The notes under the pieces: generated by a model | What the model was told of the DNA's origin: nothing | Database searches by the model: none | Seen by the model: only the letters and a program-made list of their open reading frames with translations | Position numbers and translations under genes: made by a program | Part shown: positions 33,093-41,964 of the stretch, piece by piece | How positions within the stretch are numbered: the first letter of the stretch is position 1 | Layout: each line of letters starts with the position of its first letter | Source of the DNA: Ectopseudomonas toyotomiensis | GTDB lineage: Bacteria > Pseudomonadota > Gammaproteobacteria > Pseudomonadales > Pseudomonadaceae | Length of the DNA: 64,000 nucleotides | Direction: 5' to 3' | Assembly (NCBI RefSeq): GCF_900115695.1 | Contig: NZ_FOXK01000015.1 | Location: forward strand, 1 to 64,000

Positions 33093-33797
33093 TCACGCCG
33101 CCAAGGCCACCAGGCTCAGCACCTTGTTATCGAACAGCGCGAATTGGCCATCCAGCTCGGTGCCCGTTCGCCAGTCCGGATGCAGGTCGATCAGCAGGCG
33201 CAGGCGTGCGCTGTCGTGGTCCATCTCCAGCAACTCGGCGTCATGGAAATAGAAGCGCGTCAGGGTCAGCGGGTAGAGCGCCTTGAACAGGCTCTCCTTG
33301 AGCGAGAAGGTCAGGCTGATACGCGCGGCACGGGTCTCGTCGTCCAGATTTTGCAGGCGCTGCACTTCGGCGGGGGTGAGGATTTCGCCCTGCAGGCGCT
33401 GGGCGCGTTCGGCCGGTAGCAGGCGCTCGACGTCCAGGCCCAGGGCGCGCCATTGCTCACGCAGGGCGACCAGCGCCGCCGCCCAGTTGTCGCCGTGGGT
33501 GATGGAGCCGACCACGCCGAGTGGCCACTGCGGCGCGCGGTCTGCACCGACGGCCGGCACGCCGGGTTGGCCGGTCACGCGGCGCAGGGCCTCGCGGGCA
33601 CACAGGCGTCCGGCCAGGTACTCGGCCTGACGCTTGGCTACGCCGCGCACCGGGGCGATATCGCAGCGAGCGAAATCGTCCTCGGCAAACAGGGTGGGGT
33701 CGAAACGGGTGCTGATCAGCTGCGCGCCGGCAAGCGAGTTTGGCAGCGGGTTGTGCGTGTCGAGCGGGCTGCAGCAGGCAGGGTGGCGAGCGTTCAT
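33093..33797 (-). CDS. pcpS: 4'-phosphopantetheinyl transferase
   Basis: The enzyme (234 residues) moves the phosphopantetheine arm from CoA to carrier proteins. Family motifs are visible: GSITHGDNWAAAL near residue 97, the Mg-binding GLDVER near residue 118, and FSLKESLFKALYP near residue 163. It is an EntD/Sfp-type enzyme; P. aeruginosa has one such enzyme, PcpS, serving fatty acid and siderophore synthesis, near the nrdAB/PA1157 region (PA1165). The symbol rests on that context. Confidence 0.88.
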   Translation of the reverse strand: MNARHPACCSPLDTHNPLPNSLAGAQLISTRFDPTLFAEDDFARCDIAPVRGVAKRQAEYLAGRLCAREALRRVTGQPGVPAVGADRAPQWPLGVVGSITHGDNWAAALVALREQWRALGLDVERLLPAERAQRLQGEILTPAEVQRLQNLDDETRAARISLTFSLKESLFKALYPLTLTRFYFHDAELLEMDHDSARLRLLIDLHPDWRTGTELDGQFALFDNKVLSLVALAA

Positions 33798-33879
33798 GGG
33801 CGCGATTGTGCCGCGTGGCGGACCGTGCAGTCATCCGCCGTTTACATTTCTTTGCAGGCAGTTAACAAAGCTAAACGGA

Positions 33880-34012
33880 CGCTGAGGCTGGCTTTTGTCA
33901 GACTGCGCTGGCATTCCCCAGGGAGTGCAGGTGAGGTTGTAGTCAGTGCGAGGGCACTGACGTTTTCTCCGAGTTCGAGAACGGTAGCCCGACTGGGCTG
34001 CCGTTTTTTTTT
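33880..34012 (+). ncRNA. candidate small RNA ending in strong terminator
   Basis: No open frame lies here. A perfect hairpin (GTCAGTGC gagg GCACTGAC, 33942-33961) is followed by a CTCCGAGTTCGAG hairpin and a strong terminator with nine Ts at 33981-34012. No plus-strand gene lies upstream that would need this terminator, because pcpS runs the other way. A TTTGCA...TAAACG pair near 33851-33877 is a weak promoter guess. The 5' end is uncertain. Confidence 0.45.
33981..34012 (+). terminator. rho-independent terminator
   Basis: The stem ACGGTAGCCC / GGGCTGCCGT with a GACT loop is followed by a run of Ts. It probably ends the candidate small RNA. Confidence 0.85.
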
Positions 34013-34060
34013 GCGCTGCGTTTGGCGCACGTTTGTCGGCGCGATAGGGGGGAAGGCCTC

Positions 34061-34121
34061 GTAGGGTGCGCCGTGCGCACCGGGTAATCGGCGGCGTCTT
34101 GGTGCGCGCAGCGCACCCTAC
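34061..34121. repeat. REP pair, GTAG-hairpin type (locus 2)
   Basis: A plus copy at 34061-34081 (GTAG, GGTGCGC CGT GCGCACC) faces a minus copy at 34101-34121 across 19 bases. It fills part of the gap between pcpS and the acyltransferase gene (33798-34344), which otherwise holds only the candidate small RNA. Confidence 0.82.
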
Positions 34122-34344
34122 CGGGCCGAGGCCGTCGGGTGTGGGAGGCGCTTCAGCGGCGAAAGCATCGCGGCTGCGACTGCATGGATGCAGGAGGTAG
34201 AGCGAAGCAGGATGCCCGAGCCGAAAGCCCCTGCCACGAAGAGGCGAACCGCCAAGGCGTTCGCATTTGCCCTGTGGCTTTCGTGGGTGGAATTGCAGTC
34301 AAATGCCTGTGCGGGCAAATCTACCCCCGCGAGGACCATGGACG

Positions 34345-36219
34345 ATGACCCAACAATCGCAGTTCGCCCTGCTCGGCAAGAAGCGCTTTCTGCCGTTTTT
34401 CGTGACGCAATTGCTCGGCGCCTTCAACGACAACATCTTCAAGCAGTCGCTGATTCTCGCCATCCTCTTCAAGCTCAACACGGGCGCCGACCGCGATCTG
34501 CTGGTCAATCTCTGCGCCTTGCTGTTCATCCTGCCATTTTTTCTGTTCTCCGCTCTCGGTGGGCAGTTTGGCGAGAAGTTCGCCAAGGACTCGCTGATCC
34601 GCAAGATCAAGTTCGCCGAGATCGGCATCATGCTCGCCGGCGCTACCGGGGTGCTGCTGGACAACCTGCCGCTGATGCTCGCCGTGCTGTTCGCCATGGG
34701 CACGCAGTCGGCGTTGTTCGGCCCGGTGAAGTATTCGATCCTGCCGCAGCACCTGAAGGAAGAGGAGCTGGTGGGCGGTAACGCCCTGGTGGAAATGGGC
34801 ACGTTTCTGGCGATTCTGGCCGGCACCATCGGCGCCGGGATCATGATGGCCAGCAGCAGTTATGCGCCCATCGTCGCCGGCTCGGTGGTCGGTGTGGCGC
34901 TGCTCGGCTACCTGGCCAGCCAGGGTATTCCGCGTGCAGCGGCGGCCATGCCGACGTTGCCGCTGGACTGGAACATCTTCCGTCAGTCCTGGGTGATCAT
35001 GAAGCTCGGCCTGGGCCAGCGTAAGGCGGTGTCGCGCTCGCTGGTGGGCAACTCCTGGTTCTGGTTTCTCGGCGCGATCTACCTGACGCAGATTCCGGCT
35101 TACGCCAAGGAGTGGCTGTACGGTGACGAGAGCGTGGTGACGCTGATCCTCACCGTGTTCTCGCTGGGCATCGGCCTGGGCTCGATGCTTTGCGAGCGCA
35201 TGAGCGGGCACAAGGTGGAGATCGGTCTGGTGCCGTTCGGCTCCATCGGCCTGACCCTGTTTGGCATGCTGCTGTGGTGGTTCTCCGGTGGTTTCCCGCA
35301 GGGCGCCGCGCCGCATGACTGGCTGGCGCTGCTGGGCCATGGCCAGGCCTGGTGGATTCTCGGCTGCATTCTCGGCATCGGTCTGTTCGGCGGGTTCTAT
35401 ATCGTGCCGCTGTATGCGCTGATCCAGTCGCGCACCGCCGAGCACGAGCGGGCGCGGGTGATCGCGGCCAACAACATCCTCAATGCGCTGTTCATGGTGG
35501 CCTCGGCCATCGTCGCGATCCTGTTCCTGAGCGTCGCCGGGCTGTCGATTCCGCAGCTGTTTCTGGTGGTGTCGCTGATGAACATCGCGGTCAACAGCTA
35601 CATCTTCAAGATCGTCCCCGAGTTCAGCATGCGCTTTCTCATCTGGCTGCTGGGACACTCGATGTACCGGGTCGAGCACAAGGGCCTGGACGCCATTCCC
35701 GGCGAGGGGCCGGCGGTGTTGGTGTGCAATCACGTGTCCTTCGTCGATGCATTGCTGATCGGTGGCGCGGTGCGGCGGCCGGTGCGCTTCGTCATGTACT
35801 ACAAGATCTACGACCTGCCGGTGCTCAACTTCATCTTCCGCACCGCCGGCACCGTGCCGATCGCTGGGCGCAACGAGGATCTGCTGATCTACGACGCCGC
35901 GTTCAAGAAGATCGCCGAGTACCTGCGCAATGGCGAGCTGGTGTGCATCTTCCCCGAAGGCAAGCTGACCGCTGATGGTGAGCTTGACGAGTTCAGGTCG
36001 GGCGTCGAGCGTATTCTCGAAGAGAACTCGGTGCCGGTGATTCCCATGGCGCTGCAGGGCTTGTGGGGCAGCTTTTTCAGTCGCGATCCGCACAAGGGGC
36101 TGTTCAAACGCCTGTGGTCGCGGGTGTGCCTGGTGGCGGGAACGCCGATTGCTCCGGAGCAGGCCAAGCGCGAGGCGTTGCAGGCGCAGGTGGCGGCCTT
36201 GCGTGGGGATTGGCGTTGA
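34345..36219 (+). CDS. LplT-PlsC fusion: lysophospholipid flippase plus acyltransferase
   Basis: This 624-residue protein joins a major-facilitator domain (residues 1-415, about twelve helices, QLLGAFNDNIFKQSL at the start) to a 1-acylglycerol-3-phosphate acyltransferase domain (residues 430-620). The acyltransferase motifs are the catalytic NHVSFVD near residue 457 and FPEGKLT near residue 538. Such proteins are thought to flip lysophospholipid inward and acylate it. The AMP-binding domain of the related Aas fusions is absent. The ATG at 34345 follows GAGG by ten bases; upstream in-frame ATGs run through the REP region. Confidence 0.9.
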   Translation: MTQQSQFALLGKKRFLPFFVTQLLGAFNDNIFKQSLILAILFKLNTGADRDLLVNLCALLFILPFFLFSALGGQFGEKFAKDSLIRKIKFAEIGIMLAGATGVLLDNLPLMLAVLFAMGTQSALFGPVKYSILPQHLKEEELVGGNALVEMGTFLAILAGTIGAGIMMASSSYAPIVAGSVVGVALLGYLASQGIPRAAAAMPTLPLDWNIFRQSWVIMKLGLGQRKAVSRSLVGNSWFWFLGAIYLTQIPAYAKEWLYGDESVVTLILTVFSLGIGLGSMLCERMSGHKVEIGLVPFGSIGLTLFGMLLWWFSGGFPQGAAPHDWLALLGHGQAWWILGCILGIGLFGGFYIVPLYALIQSRTAEHERARVIAANNILNALFMVASAIVAILFLSVAGLSIPQLFLVVSLMNIAVNSYIFKIVPEFSMRFLIWLLGHSMYRVEHKGLDAIPGEGPAVLVCNHVSFVDALLIGGAVRRPVRFVMYYKIYDLPVLNFIFRTAGTVPIAGRNEDLLIYDAAFKKIAEYLRNGELVCIFPEGKLTADGELDEFRSGVERILEENSVPVIPMALQGLWGSFFSRDPHKGLFKRLWSRVCLVAGTPIAPEQAKREALQAQVAALRGDWR

Positions 36220-36223
36220 TGAA

Positions 36224-36320
36224 GGTGCGCGCGGCGCACCCTACGGATCACCTGACTTCGTAGGGTGCGCCGTGCGCACCGAGGTTTCGGGGGCGTTCTG
36301 GTGCGCATGGCGCACGTTAC
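36224..36320. repeat. REP cluster, GTAG-hairpin type (locus 3)
   Basis: Three units lie in a row: a minus copy at 36224-36244, a plus copy at 36260-36280 and a decayed minus copy at 36300-36320 (GCGCACGTTAC). A further fragment GTAGCGCACC lies at 36336. It sits between the acyltransferase gene and sugE. Confidence 0.82.
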
Positions 36321-36352
36321 GGATTATCTGGTTTCGTAGCGCACCCGCTTTT

Positions 36353-36667
36353 CTAGTGGCTCATCTTGAGCCCGATCAGCCCGCAGACGATCAGTGCGAC
36401 ACTGGCCAGGCGCAGCAGTGCCATGGATTCGCCGAACAGGATAATGCCGGCGATCACCGTGCCCACGGCGCCGACGCCGGTCCAGATGGCGTAGGCGGTG
36501 CCCAGGGGCAGTTCCTTCATGGCCAGGCCGAGCAGGGCCAGGCTGACCAGCATGGCGCAGACGGTCAGCAGCGTTGGCAGGGGGCGGGTGAAGCCTTCGG
36601 TGTATTTCAGACCGATGGCCCAGCCGACCTCGAACAGGCCGGCGAGCAGCAGAATGATCCAGGACAT
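36353..36667 (-). CDS. sugE: guanidinium exporter of the SMR family
   Basis: This 104-residue protein has four membrane helices with the glutamate of SMR transporters near residue 13 (LLAGLFEVGWAIGLK). The W-x-I-x-L-K and KELPLGTAYAIWTG segments fit the SugE/Gdx group, which exports guanidinium, rather than EmrE. The guanidine-II riboswitch in its leader makes this firm. The start at 36667 has GGAGG six bases upstream. A longer frame to 36715 runs through the riboswitch and is rejected. Confidence 0.93.
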   Translation of the reverse strand: MSWIILLLAGLFEVGWAIGLKYTEGFTRPLPTLLTVCAMLVSLALLGLAMKELPLGTAYAIWTGVGAVGTVIAGIILFGESMALLRLASVALIVCGLIGLKMSH

Positions 36668-36691
36668 AGCTAACCTCCAGTGAGCCCTGAA

Positions 36692-36745
36692 AGGGGCCGT
36701 CCCCGGGTGGGTCACCCTGCGTTCAGGGTGCGGAGGTCGTCCTCG
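36692..36745 (-). promoter_or_regulatory. guanidine-II riboswitch (mini-ykkC)
   Basis: On the minus strand two short hairpins have the hallmark ACGR loops: GAGG ACGA CCTC (36733-36744) and GGGG ACGG CCCC (36693-36704). Two such loops about 28 bases apart define the mini-ykkC motif, which binds guanidine and exposes the ribosome site. It lies 25 bases before the sugE start, as expected for translational control. Confidence 0.92.
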
Positions 36746-36813
36746 CGTGCGCCATTATTGTGCACATTGGCGGGGGCGGGGCAAGGCGCGCCGGATCAGC
36801 GGAACTTGTTGAT

Positions 36814-37761
36814 TCAGTTGGAGCTTTTCTCTGAATCCTGACTCATCCGACGATAAATGGTCGCCAGTAGCGGGCCGGAGAGGTTGTGCCAGACGCTGAA
36901 CAGCGCGCTGGGCACTGCGGCAAGCGGGCTAAAGTGGGCGCTGGCCAGGGCGGCGCCGAGGCCGGAGTTCTGCATGCCGACTTCGATCGACAGCGTCTTG
37001 CGCTGCGCCAGCGACATGCCGAACAGGCGTCCGGCCAGGTAACCCAGGCCCAGGCCGATGCCGTTGTGCAGCGTCACCACGGCCATGATCAGCAGGCCGG
37101 ATTCGGCGATCTTGCCCTGGCTGGCCGCGACCACGGCGGCGACGATGGCGACGATGCTCACCACGGAAATCAGCGGCAGCACCTCGACGGCGGTCTTCAC
37201 CCGTTCTCCGAGCAGGCGCTGGGTGATCAGGCCGAGGGCGATGGGCAGCAGCACCATCTTGAGGATGGAAATGAACATGGCGCTGAACGACACCGGCAGC
37301 CATTCCGAGGCCAGCAGCCAGATCAGTGCCGGGGTCACGAGCGGGGCGAGCAGGGTGGTGACGGCGGTGATCGACACCGACAGCGCCAGGTCGCCGCGGG
37401 CGAACCAGGTGATCACGTTGGAGGCGGTACCGCCTGGGCAGCAGCCCACCAGGATCACACCTACGGCGATTTCCGGCGGCAGGGCGAATGCCTGGCACAA
37501 CAGCCAGGCGGTGCAGGGCATGATGATGAACTGAGCCAGTACGCCGAGCAGCACGGCTAGCGGGCGGCGGGCGACTTCCTGGAAGTCCGCGCCTTTGAGG
37601 GTCAGGCCCATGCCGAACATGATCAGCCCGAGCAGCGGCACGATCCAGGCGGTCAGCGGCAGGAACCAGCTGGGCTGGAAGAAGGCCATGACGGCGAACA
37701 GCAACACCCAGACGGCGAAGGTGTTGCCGATGAAACGGCTGAGGGCAATCAGTGCTGGCAT
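36814..37761 (-). CDS. bile acid:sodium symporter (BASS) family transporter
   Basis: This 315-residue protein has about nine membrane helices. The family is recognised by FGMGLTLKGADF near residue 48, the VGCCPGGTASNVITWFARGD segment near residues 105-124 and EVGMQNSGLGAALA near residue 260. Bacterial members carry organic anions or 2-keto acids with sodium; the substrate here is unknown. It is a single gene between sugE and hexR. Confidence 0.88.
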   Translation of the reverse strand: MPALIALSRFIGNTFAVWVLLFAVMAFFQPSWFLPLTAWIVPLLGLIMFGMGLTLKGADFQEVARRPLAVLLGVLAQFIIMPCTAWLLCQAFALPPEIAVGVILVGCCPGGTASNVITWFARGDLALSVSITAVTTLLAPLVTPALIWLLASEWLPVSFSAMFISILKMVLLPIALGLITQRLLGERVKTAVEVLPLISVVSIVAIVAAVVAASQGKIAESGLLIMAVVTLHNGIGLGLGYLAGRLFGMSLAQRKTLSIEVGMQNSGLGAALASAHFSPLAAVPSALFSVWHNLSGPLLATIYRRMSQDSEKSSN

Positions 37762-37884
37762 GGCGGATTTCCTGGCAGGTTCGGAAAAACCGGCAAGCCT
37801 ACCAGAAGCGTCCAGCGCACCAGAACTGTAGGGGCCGGCTTGTCGGCGACGCTTTTTCGAGGGGCGCTGGCTCCTGTAAACGCC

Positions 37885-38754
37885 TTACAGCGGCTCTTCA
37901 TCCGCCGGATAGCGGCTGGCGGTCAGGCTTTCCTTGATCTTGCGCAGGTGCGGCTGGAAGTCCACGCCACGGCGCAGGGTGACACCGGTGGCGAGCACGT
38001 CGAGCACGGTGAGCTGGATGATGCGCGAGGTCATCGGCATGTAGATGTCGGTGTCTTCCGGCAGTGGAATGTCCAGGCTCAGGGTGCTGGCCTTGGCCAG
38101 GGGCGAGCCGGCAGCGGTAAGGCCGAGCACCGAAGCGCCGTTCTCGCGCGCCAGGCGTGCCACCTCCACCAGCTCGCGGGTGCGCCCGGTGTAGGAAATG
38201 ATCACGAACAGATCACCGGTGTGCGCCACCGAGGCGATCATGCGTTGCATCAGCACGTCGGAATGCGCCGACACTGCCAGGTTGAAGCGAAAGAACTTGT
38301 GCTGCGCATCGAGTGCCACCGACGCCGAGGCGCCTAGGCCGAAGAAATGTATCTGCCGCGCCTGGATCAGCAGGTCGACGGCGCGGCTGACGTGCTGCGG
38401 GTCGAGGCTCTGGCAGGCAGTGTCCAGCGAGGCGATGGTGCTGCCGAAGATCTTGCGGGTGTAGGCCTCGGGGCCGTCGTCGGCCGATACCGCGCGGCTG
38501 ACATAGGCGGCGCCGCTGGCCAGGCTCTGCGCCAGTTGCATCTTCAGTTCCGGGTAGCCGTTGGCGCCGAACGAGCGGCAGAAACGGTTGACCGTCGGCT
38601 CGCTGACACCCGCCGCCTGGGCAAGTGCGGCGATGCTGAAGCGCGTGGCCTGCTGCGGATCGTGCAGGATCACTTCGGCGACCTTGCGTTCGGCCTTGTT
38701 CAGGTCGTCAAGGCGGCTCTGGATCTGTTCCAGCAGGTTGCGCACTCGGTCCAT
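37885..38754 (-). CDS. hexR: HexR, repressor of glucose catabolism
   Basis: HexR (289 residues) has an N-terminal RpiR-type helix-turn-helix (residues 1-75, AALAQAAGVSEPTVNRFCRS) and a sugar-phosphate SIS domain (residues 110-260, FFGLGASASVALDAQHKF and IISYTGRTRE). It binds KDPG and represses zwf-pgl-eda, edd and gap. It is divergent from zwf with the operator between them. Confidence 0.95.
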   Translation of the reverse strand: MDRVRNLLEQIQSRLDDLNKAERKVAEVILHDPQQATRFSIAALAQAAGVSEPTVNRFCRSFGANGYPELKMQLAQSLASGAAYVSRAVSADDGPEAYTRKIFGSTIASLDTACQSLDPQHVSRAVDLLIQARQIHFFGLGASASVALDAQHKFFRFNLAVSAHSDVLMQRMIASVAHTGDLFVIISYTGRTRELVEVARLARENGASVLGLTAAGSPLAKASTLSLDIPLPEDTDIYMPMTSRIIQLTVLDVLATGVTLRRGVDFQPHLRKIKESLTASRYPADEEPL

Positions 38755-38875
38755 AGGGGCTCCTAACAGGCGGTTGAACGGGCTTGGCGACAGGCGATGG
38801 GCGGTAAAACAACCGGCCTATCCTACTGATGCCGCCCCAAGGTCACCACTGACTTATCGGGTATTGTGAATAATG

Positions 38876-38890
38876 TTGTTGCTATAACAA
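38876..38890. promoter_or_regulatory. HexR operator
   Basis: The bases read TTGT-N7-ACAA (TTGTTGCTATAACAA), the known HexR site. It lies 67 bases before zwf, within the hexR-zwf intergenic region, so it can control both promoters. Confidence 0.82.
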
Positions 38891-38956
38891 TATTTTTCCT
38901 TGATAAATGCAGTATCACCCGGTATTTCTAGTTCATCTTGATAAAAGAACAAACTC

Positions 38957-40426
38957 ATGCCCGCGATGAAGCTTGAATCCTGCACCTTTGCCTTGTTCGG
39001 CGCGCTCGGCGATCTGGCCTTGCGCAAGCTGTTTCCTGCGCTTTACCAGCTCGATCGTGCCGGTTTGCTGCACGATGCTACGCGCATCCTCGCTCTGGCC
39101 CGTGAAACGGGCGAGCCGAGTGGCCACCTGCGCGCCATCGAACAGGCGTTGCGCCTGCACGTACCAGCCAAGGAGCTGACGGAAACCGACCTGACGCGCT
39201 TCCTCGCACGCCTGAGCTACCTGGGCATGGATTTTCTCAAGGCCGAGGACTATGCGGCGTTGCTTGAGCATGTCAGCCCGCAGGATCAGTTGATCGCCTA
39301 CTTCGCCACGCCTGCCTCGGTGTATGGCGGCATCTGCGCCAATCTGGCCGCCGTGGGGCTGGCCGAGGGCACGCGGGTGGTGCTGGAAAAGCCGATCGGC
39401 CATGACCTGACGTCCTCGCGTGCGGTCAACGATGCCGTGGCCCAGGTATTCCCGGAGAACCGCGTCTATCGCATCGACCATTACCTGGGCAAGGAGACGG
39501 TGCAGAACCTGATTGCCCTGCGCTTCGCCAACAGCCTGTTCGAAACCCAGTGGAACCAGAACCACATCTCCCACGTGGAAATCACCGTGGCCGAGAAGGT
39601 CGGTATCGAAGGGCGCTGGGGTTACTTCGATCAGGCCGGGCAGTTGCGCGACATGATCCAGAACCACCTGCTGCAGCTGCTTTGCCTGATCGCCATGGAC
39701 CCACCCAGCGACCTGTCGGCCGACAGCATCCGCGACGAGAAGGTCAAGGTGCTCAAGGCGCTGGAGCCGATCAGCGTCGAGCAGCTCGGCCAGCGCGTGG
39801 TGCGTGGCCAGTACGTGGCCGGCAGCAGTGATGGACGGCCGGTGCCGGGCTATCTGGAGGAAGAGAACTCCAACACCCAGAGCGACACCGAAACCTTCGT
39901 CGCCCTGCGTGCCGACATTCGCAACTGGCGTTGGGCCGGCGTGCCGTTCTACCTGCGCACCGGCAAGCGCATGCCGCAGAAGCTGTCGCAGATCGTCATC
40001 CACTTCAAGGCGCCGCCGCACTACATCTTCGCCCCGGAGCAGCGTCAACTGATCGGCAACAAGCTGATCATCCGCCTGCAGCCGGACGAAGGTATCGCCC
40101 TGCAGGTGCTGACCAAGGATCAGGGCTTGGACAAGGGCATGCAGCTACGCAGTGGTCCGCTGCAGCTGAGTTTTTCCGACACCTACCGCAGTGCGCGCAT
40201 CCCTGATGCTTACGAACGTCTGCTGCTGGAAGTGATGCGCGGCAACCAGAACCTGTTCGTGCGCAAGGACGAGATCGAATACGCCTGGCAGTGGTGCGAT
40301 CAGTTGATCGACGGCTGGCATCGTCTCGGCGAGGCGCCAAAACCCTACACAGCCGGCAGCTGGGGCCCCATGGCGTCGGTCGCGCTGATCACCCGAGATG
40401 GCAGGAGTTGGTATGGCGATCTCTGA
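38957..40426 (+). CDS. zwf: glucose-6-phosphate 1-dehydrogenase
   Basis: Zwf (489 residues) oxidises glucose 6-phosphate to 6-phosphogluconolactone at the head of the Entner-Doudoroff route. The nucleotide-binding segment is FGALGDLALRKLFPALYQL near residue 13 and the active-site segment is RIDHYLGKE near residue 172. It is first in the zwf-pgl-eda operon, and pgl starts 14 bases before its stop. Confidence 0.96.
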   Translation: MPAMKLESCTFALFGALGDLALRKLFPALYQLDRAGLLHDATRILALARETGEPSGHLRAIEQALRLHVPAKELTETDLTRFLARLSYLGMDFLKAEDYAALLEHVSPQDQLIAYFATPASVYGGICANLAAVGLAEGTRVVLEKPIGHDLTSSRAVNDAVAQVFPENRVYRIDHYLGKETVQNLIALRFANSLFETQWNQNHISHVEITVAEKVGIEGRWGYFDQAGQLRDMIQNHLLQLLCLIAMDPPSDLSADSIRDEKVKVLKALEPISVEQLGQRVVRGQYVAGSSDGRPVPGYLEEENSNTQSDTETFVALRADIRNWRWAGVPFYLRTGKRMPQKLSQIVIHFKAPPHYIFAPEQRQLIGNKLIIRLQPDEGIALQVLTKDQGLDKGMQLRSGPLQLSFSDTYRSARIPDAYERLLLEVMRGNQNLFVRKDEIEYAWQWCDQLIDGWHRLGEAPKPYTAGSWGPMASVALITRDGRSWYGDL

Positions 40427-41126
40427 ACTGAAACTGCCGCCAGGCGTGCAGGCCTGCGCGCATAACGACGCCGAACAACTGGCGCAGGCCTTGGCTGTAC
40501 GCGTGGCCGATGCGTTGCGTCAGGCCATCACCAGTCGTGGTCAGGCCACATTGGTGGTGTCCGGCGGGCGCAGCCCGGTGCCGTTCTTCGAGGCGCTGGC
40601 GCAGCAGGCGCTGCCCTGGGCGCAGGTGTTGGTAAGCCTGGCCGACGAGCGCTGGGTGCCGGTCAACCACGCCGGCAGCAACGAGGCACTGGTGCGCCGT
40701 CATCTGCTACATGGCCCGGCTGCCGAAGCCCGTTTTCTCAGTCTCTATCAGGTCGCTGGCAACCTCGAACAGGCGGCCGAGCTGGCCGATGCCGCGGTCG
40801 CGGAGCTGGCGCCGATCGACGTGTTGGTCTTGGGCATGGGCGACGACGGGCATACCGCGTCGCTGTTCCCGCATAGCCCCAATCTGCACCAGGCGTTGCA
40901 GCCGGACTGCGCGCGCCGCGTGTTGCCGATGCTTGCCCCGAGCGAGCCGGCGCAACGCCTGACCCTGACTCTGCCGGTGCTGGCCAGCGCACGCCTGCCG
41001 CTGCTGGCGATCCAGGGCCAGGCGAAATTGAACGTCCTGACTGCGGCGCTGATGCCGGGCGAGATCGCCCAACTGCCAATCCGCGCCTTCCTCAATTCCC
41101 CTCTTGAAATCCATTGGTGTCCCTGA
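40413..41126 (+). CDS. pgl: 6-phosphogluconolactonase (DevB type)
   Basis: This 237-residue enzyme hydrolyses 6-phosphogluconolactone. The motifs VVSGGRSPVPFFEAL near residue 49, LADERWVP near residue 77 and GMGDDGHTASLFPHS near residue 143 are typical. The ATG at 40413 overlaps the zwf end and has CAGGAG upstream, so it is translationally coupled to zwf. Confidence 0.95.
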   Translation: MAISELKLPPGVQACAHNDAEQLAQALAVRVADALRQAITSRGQATLVVSGGRSPVPFFEALAQQALPWAQVLVSLADERWVPVNHAGSNEALVRRHLLHGPAAEARFLSLYQVAGNLEQAAELADAAVAELAPIDVLVLGMGDDGHTASLFPHSPNLHQALQPDCARRVLPMLAPSEPAQRLTLTLPVLASARLPLLAIQGQAKLNVLTAALMPGEIAQLPIRAFLNSPLEIHWCP

Positions 41127-41127
41127 C

Positions 41128-41799
41128 ATGACCAGCCTCGACCAAGGCCAGCGCGCGCGCATGGCCGAAAAAATCGCCGAGATCGACCGCATCTGCGCGC
41201 AGGCGCGGATCATGCCGGTGATCACCATCGCCCGTGAGGCGGACATCCTGCCGCTGGCCGACGCCCTGGCCGCCGGTGGCCTGCGCGTGCTGGAAGTGAC
41301 CCTGCGCTCGGAGCATGGCCTTGAGGCGATTCGTCGCCTGCGCGCCGAGCGTCCCGAGCTCTGTGTCGGTGCCGGTACCGTATTGGATGAAGACATGCTC
41401 GCTGCGGCGACCGCGGCCGGTGCGCAGTTCATCGTCACGCCGGGCAGCACACGTGAGCTGTTGCTGGCCGCGCTGGACAACCCGCTGCCACTGCTGCCCG
41501 GTGTGAGCAGCGCGTCGGAGCTGATGGTCGGCTACGCCCTCGGTTATCGCCGCTTCAAGCTGTTCCCGGCGGAGATCTGCGGTGGCGTCGCGGCGCTCAA
41601 GGCGCTGGCTGGGCCTTTCGGCGGGGTGCGTTTCTGCCCCACCGGCGGCATCACCCCGGACAACCTGCAGCGCTACATGGCGCAGCCCAATGTCATGTGC
41701 GTGGGCGGCACCTGGATGTTCCAGCGCGAGTGGGTGGAAAACAGCGATTGGGCACGCATCCAGCAATGCAGCGTCGAGGCGCTGCAGCTGCTTGGCTGA
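41128..41799 (+). CDS. eda: KDPG aldolase
   Basis: This 223-residue aldolase splits 2-keto-3-deoxy-6-phosphogluconate to pyruvate and glyceraldehyde 3-phosphate. The Schiff-base lysine lies in YRRFKLFPAE near residue 145, and CVGAGTVL and CPTGGITPDNL are further family motifs. The gene starts one base after the pgl stop and ends the operon. Confidence 0.95.
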   Translation: MTSLDQGQRARMAEKIAEIDRICAQARIMPVITIAREADILPLADALAAGGLRVLEVTLRSEHGLEAIRRLRAERPELCVGAGTVLDEDMLAAATAAGAQFIVTPGSTRELLLAALDNPLPLLPGVSSASELMVGYALGYRRFKLFPAEICGGVAALKALAGPFGGVRFCPTGGITPDNLQRYMAQPNVMCVGGTWMFQREWVENSDWARIQQCSVEALQLLG

Positions 41800-41808
41800 T
41801 GCGCGCGT

Positions 41809-41832
41809 GGCGCCGCTGATGGTGGCGGCGCC
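41809..41832 (+). terminator. hairpin after eda
   Basis: GGCGCCGC and GCGGCGCC form a perfect 8-base stem around an 8-base loop ten bases after eda. No T run follows, so it is at most a weak or Rho-assisted terminator. Confidence 0.4.
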
Positions 41833-41918
41833 GCTGCAGAATGTCACACCCGCTTAAAATCTGTGCCGTAGTGGTCGCTTGGTACGTCAGCTGATCCCTC
41901 GTGCTGGCTTCAACAAAA

Positions 41919-41963
41919 ACAATTCTCCAGCGAAACCTGAAACATCCGCAGTTGGAGAATTGT
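41919..41963 (+). promoter_or_regulatory. hairpin hiding the ribosome site of the chemoreceptor
   Basis: A perfect 11-base inverted repeat (ACAATTCTCCA at 41919-41929 and TGGAGAATTGT at 41953-41963) flanks a 23-base loop and ends two bases before the start codon. The right arm contains the GGAGA ribosome site. The left arm adjoins an AACAAAAACAA stretch like the CA-rich motif bound by Hfq with Crc. The structure suggests control of translation. Confidence 0.6.
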
Positions 41964-41964
41964 C

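Noticed and set aside
34321..36093. 590-codon frame opposite the LplT-PlsC gene
   Set aside because: It is an antisense shadow rich in His, Gln and Arg without domains; the plus strand has clear membrane and acyltransferase motifs.
32994..36340. CRISPR array suggested by recurring short palindromes
   Set aside because: The repeats alternate in orientation, are irregularly spaced and lie in separate gaps; they are REP sequences. No cas genes are present.
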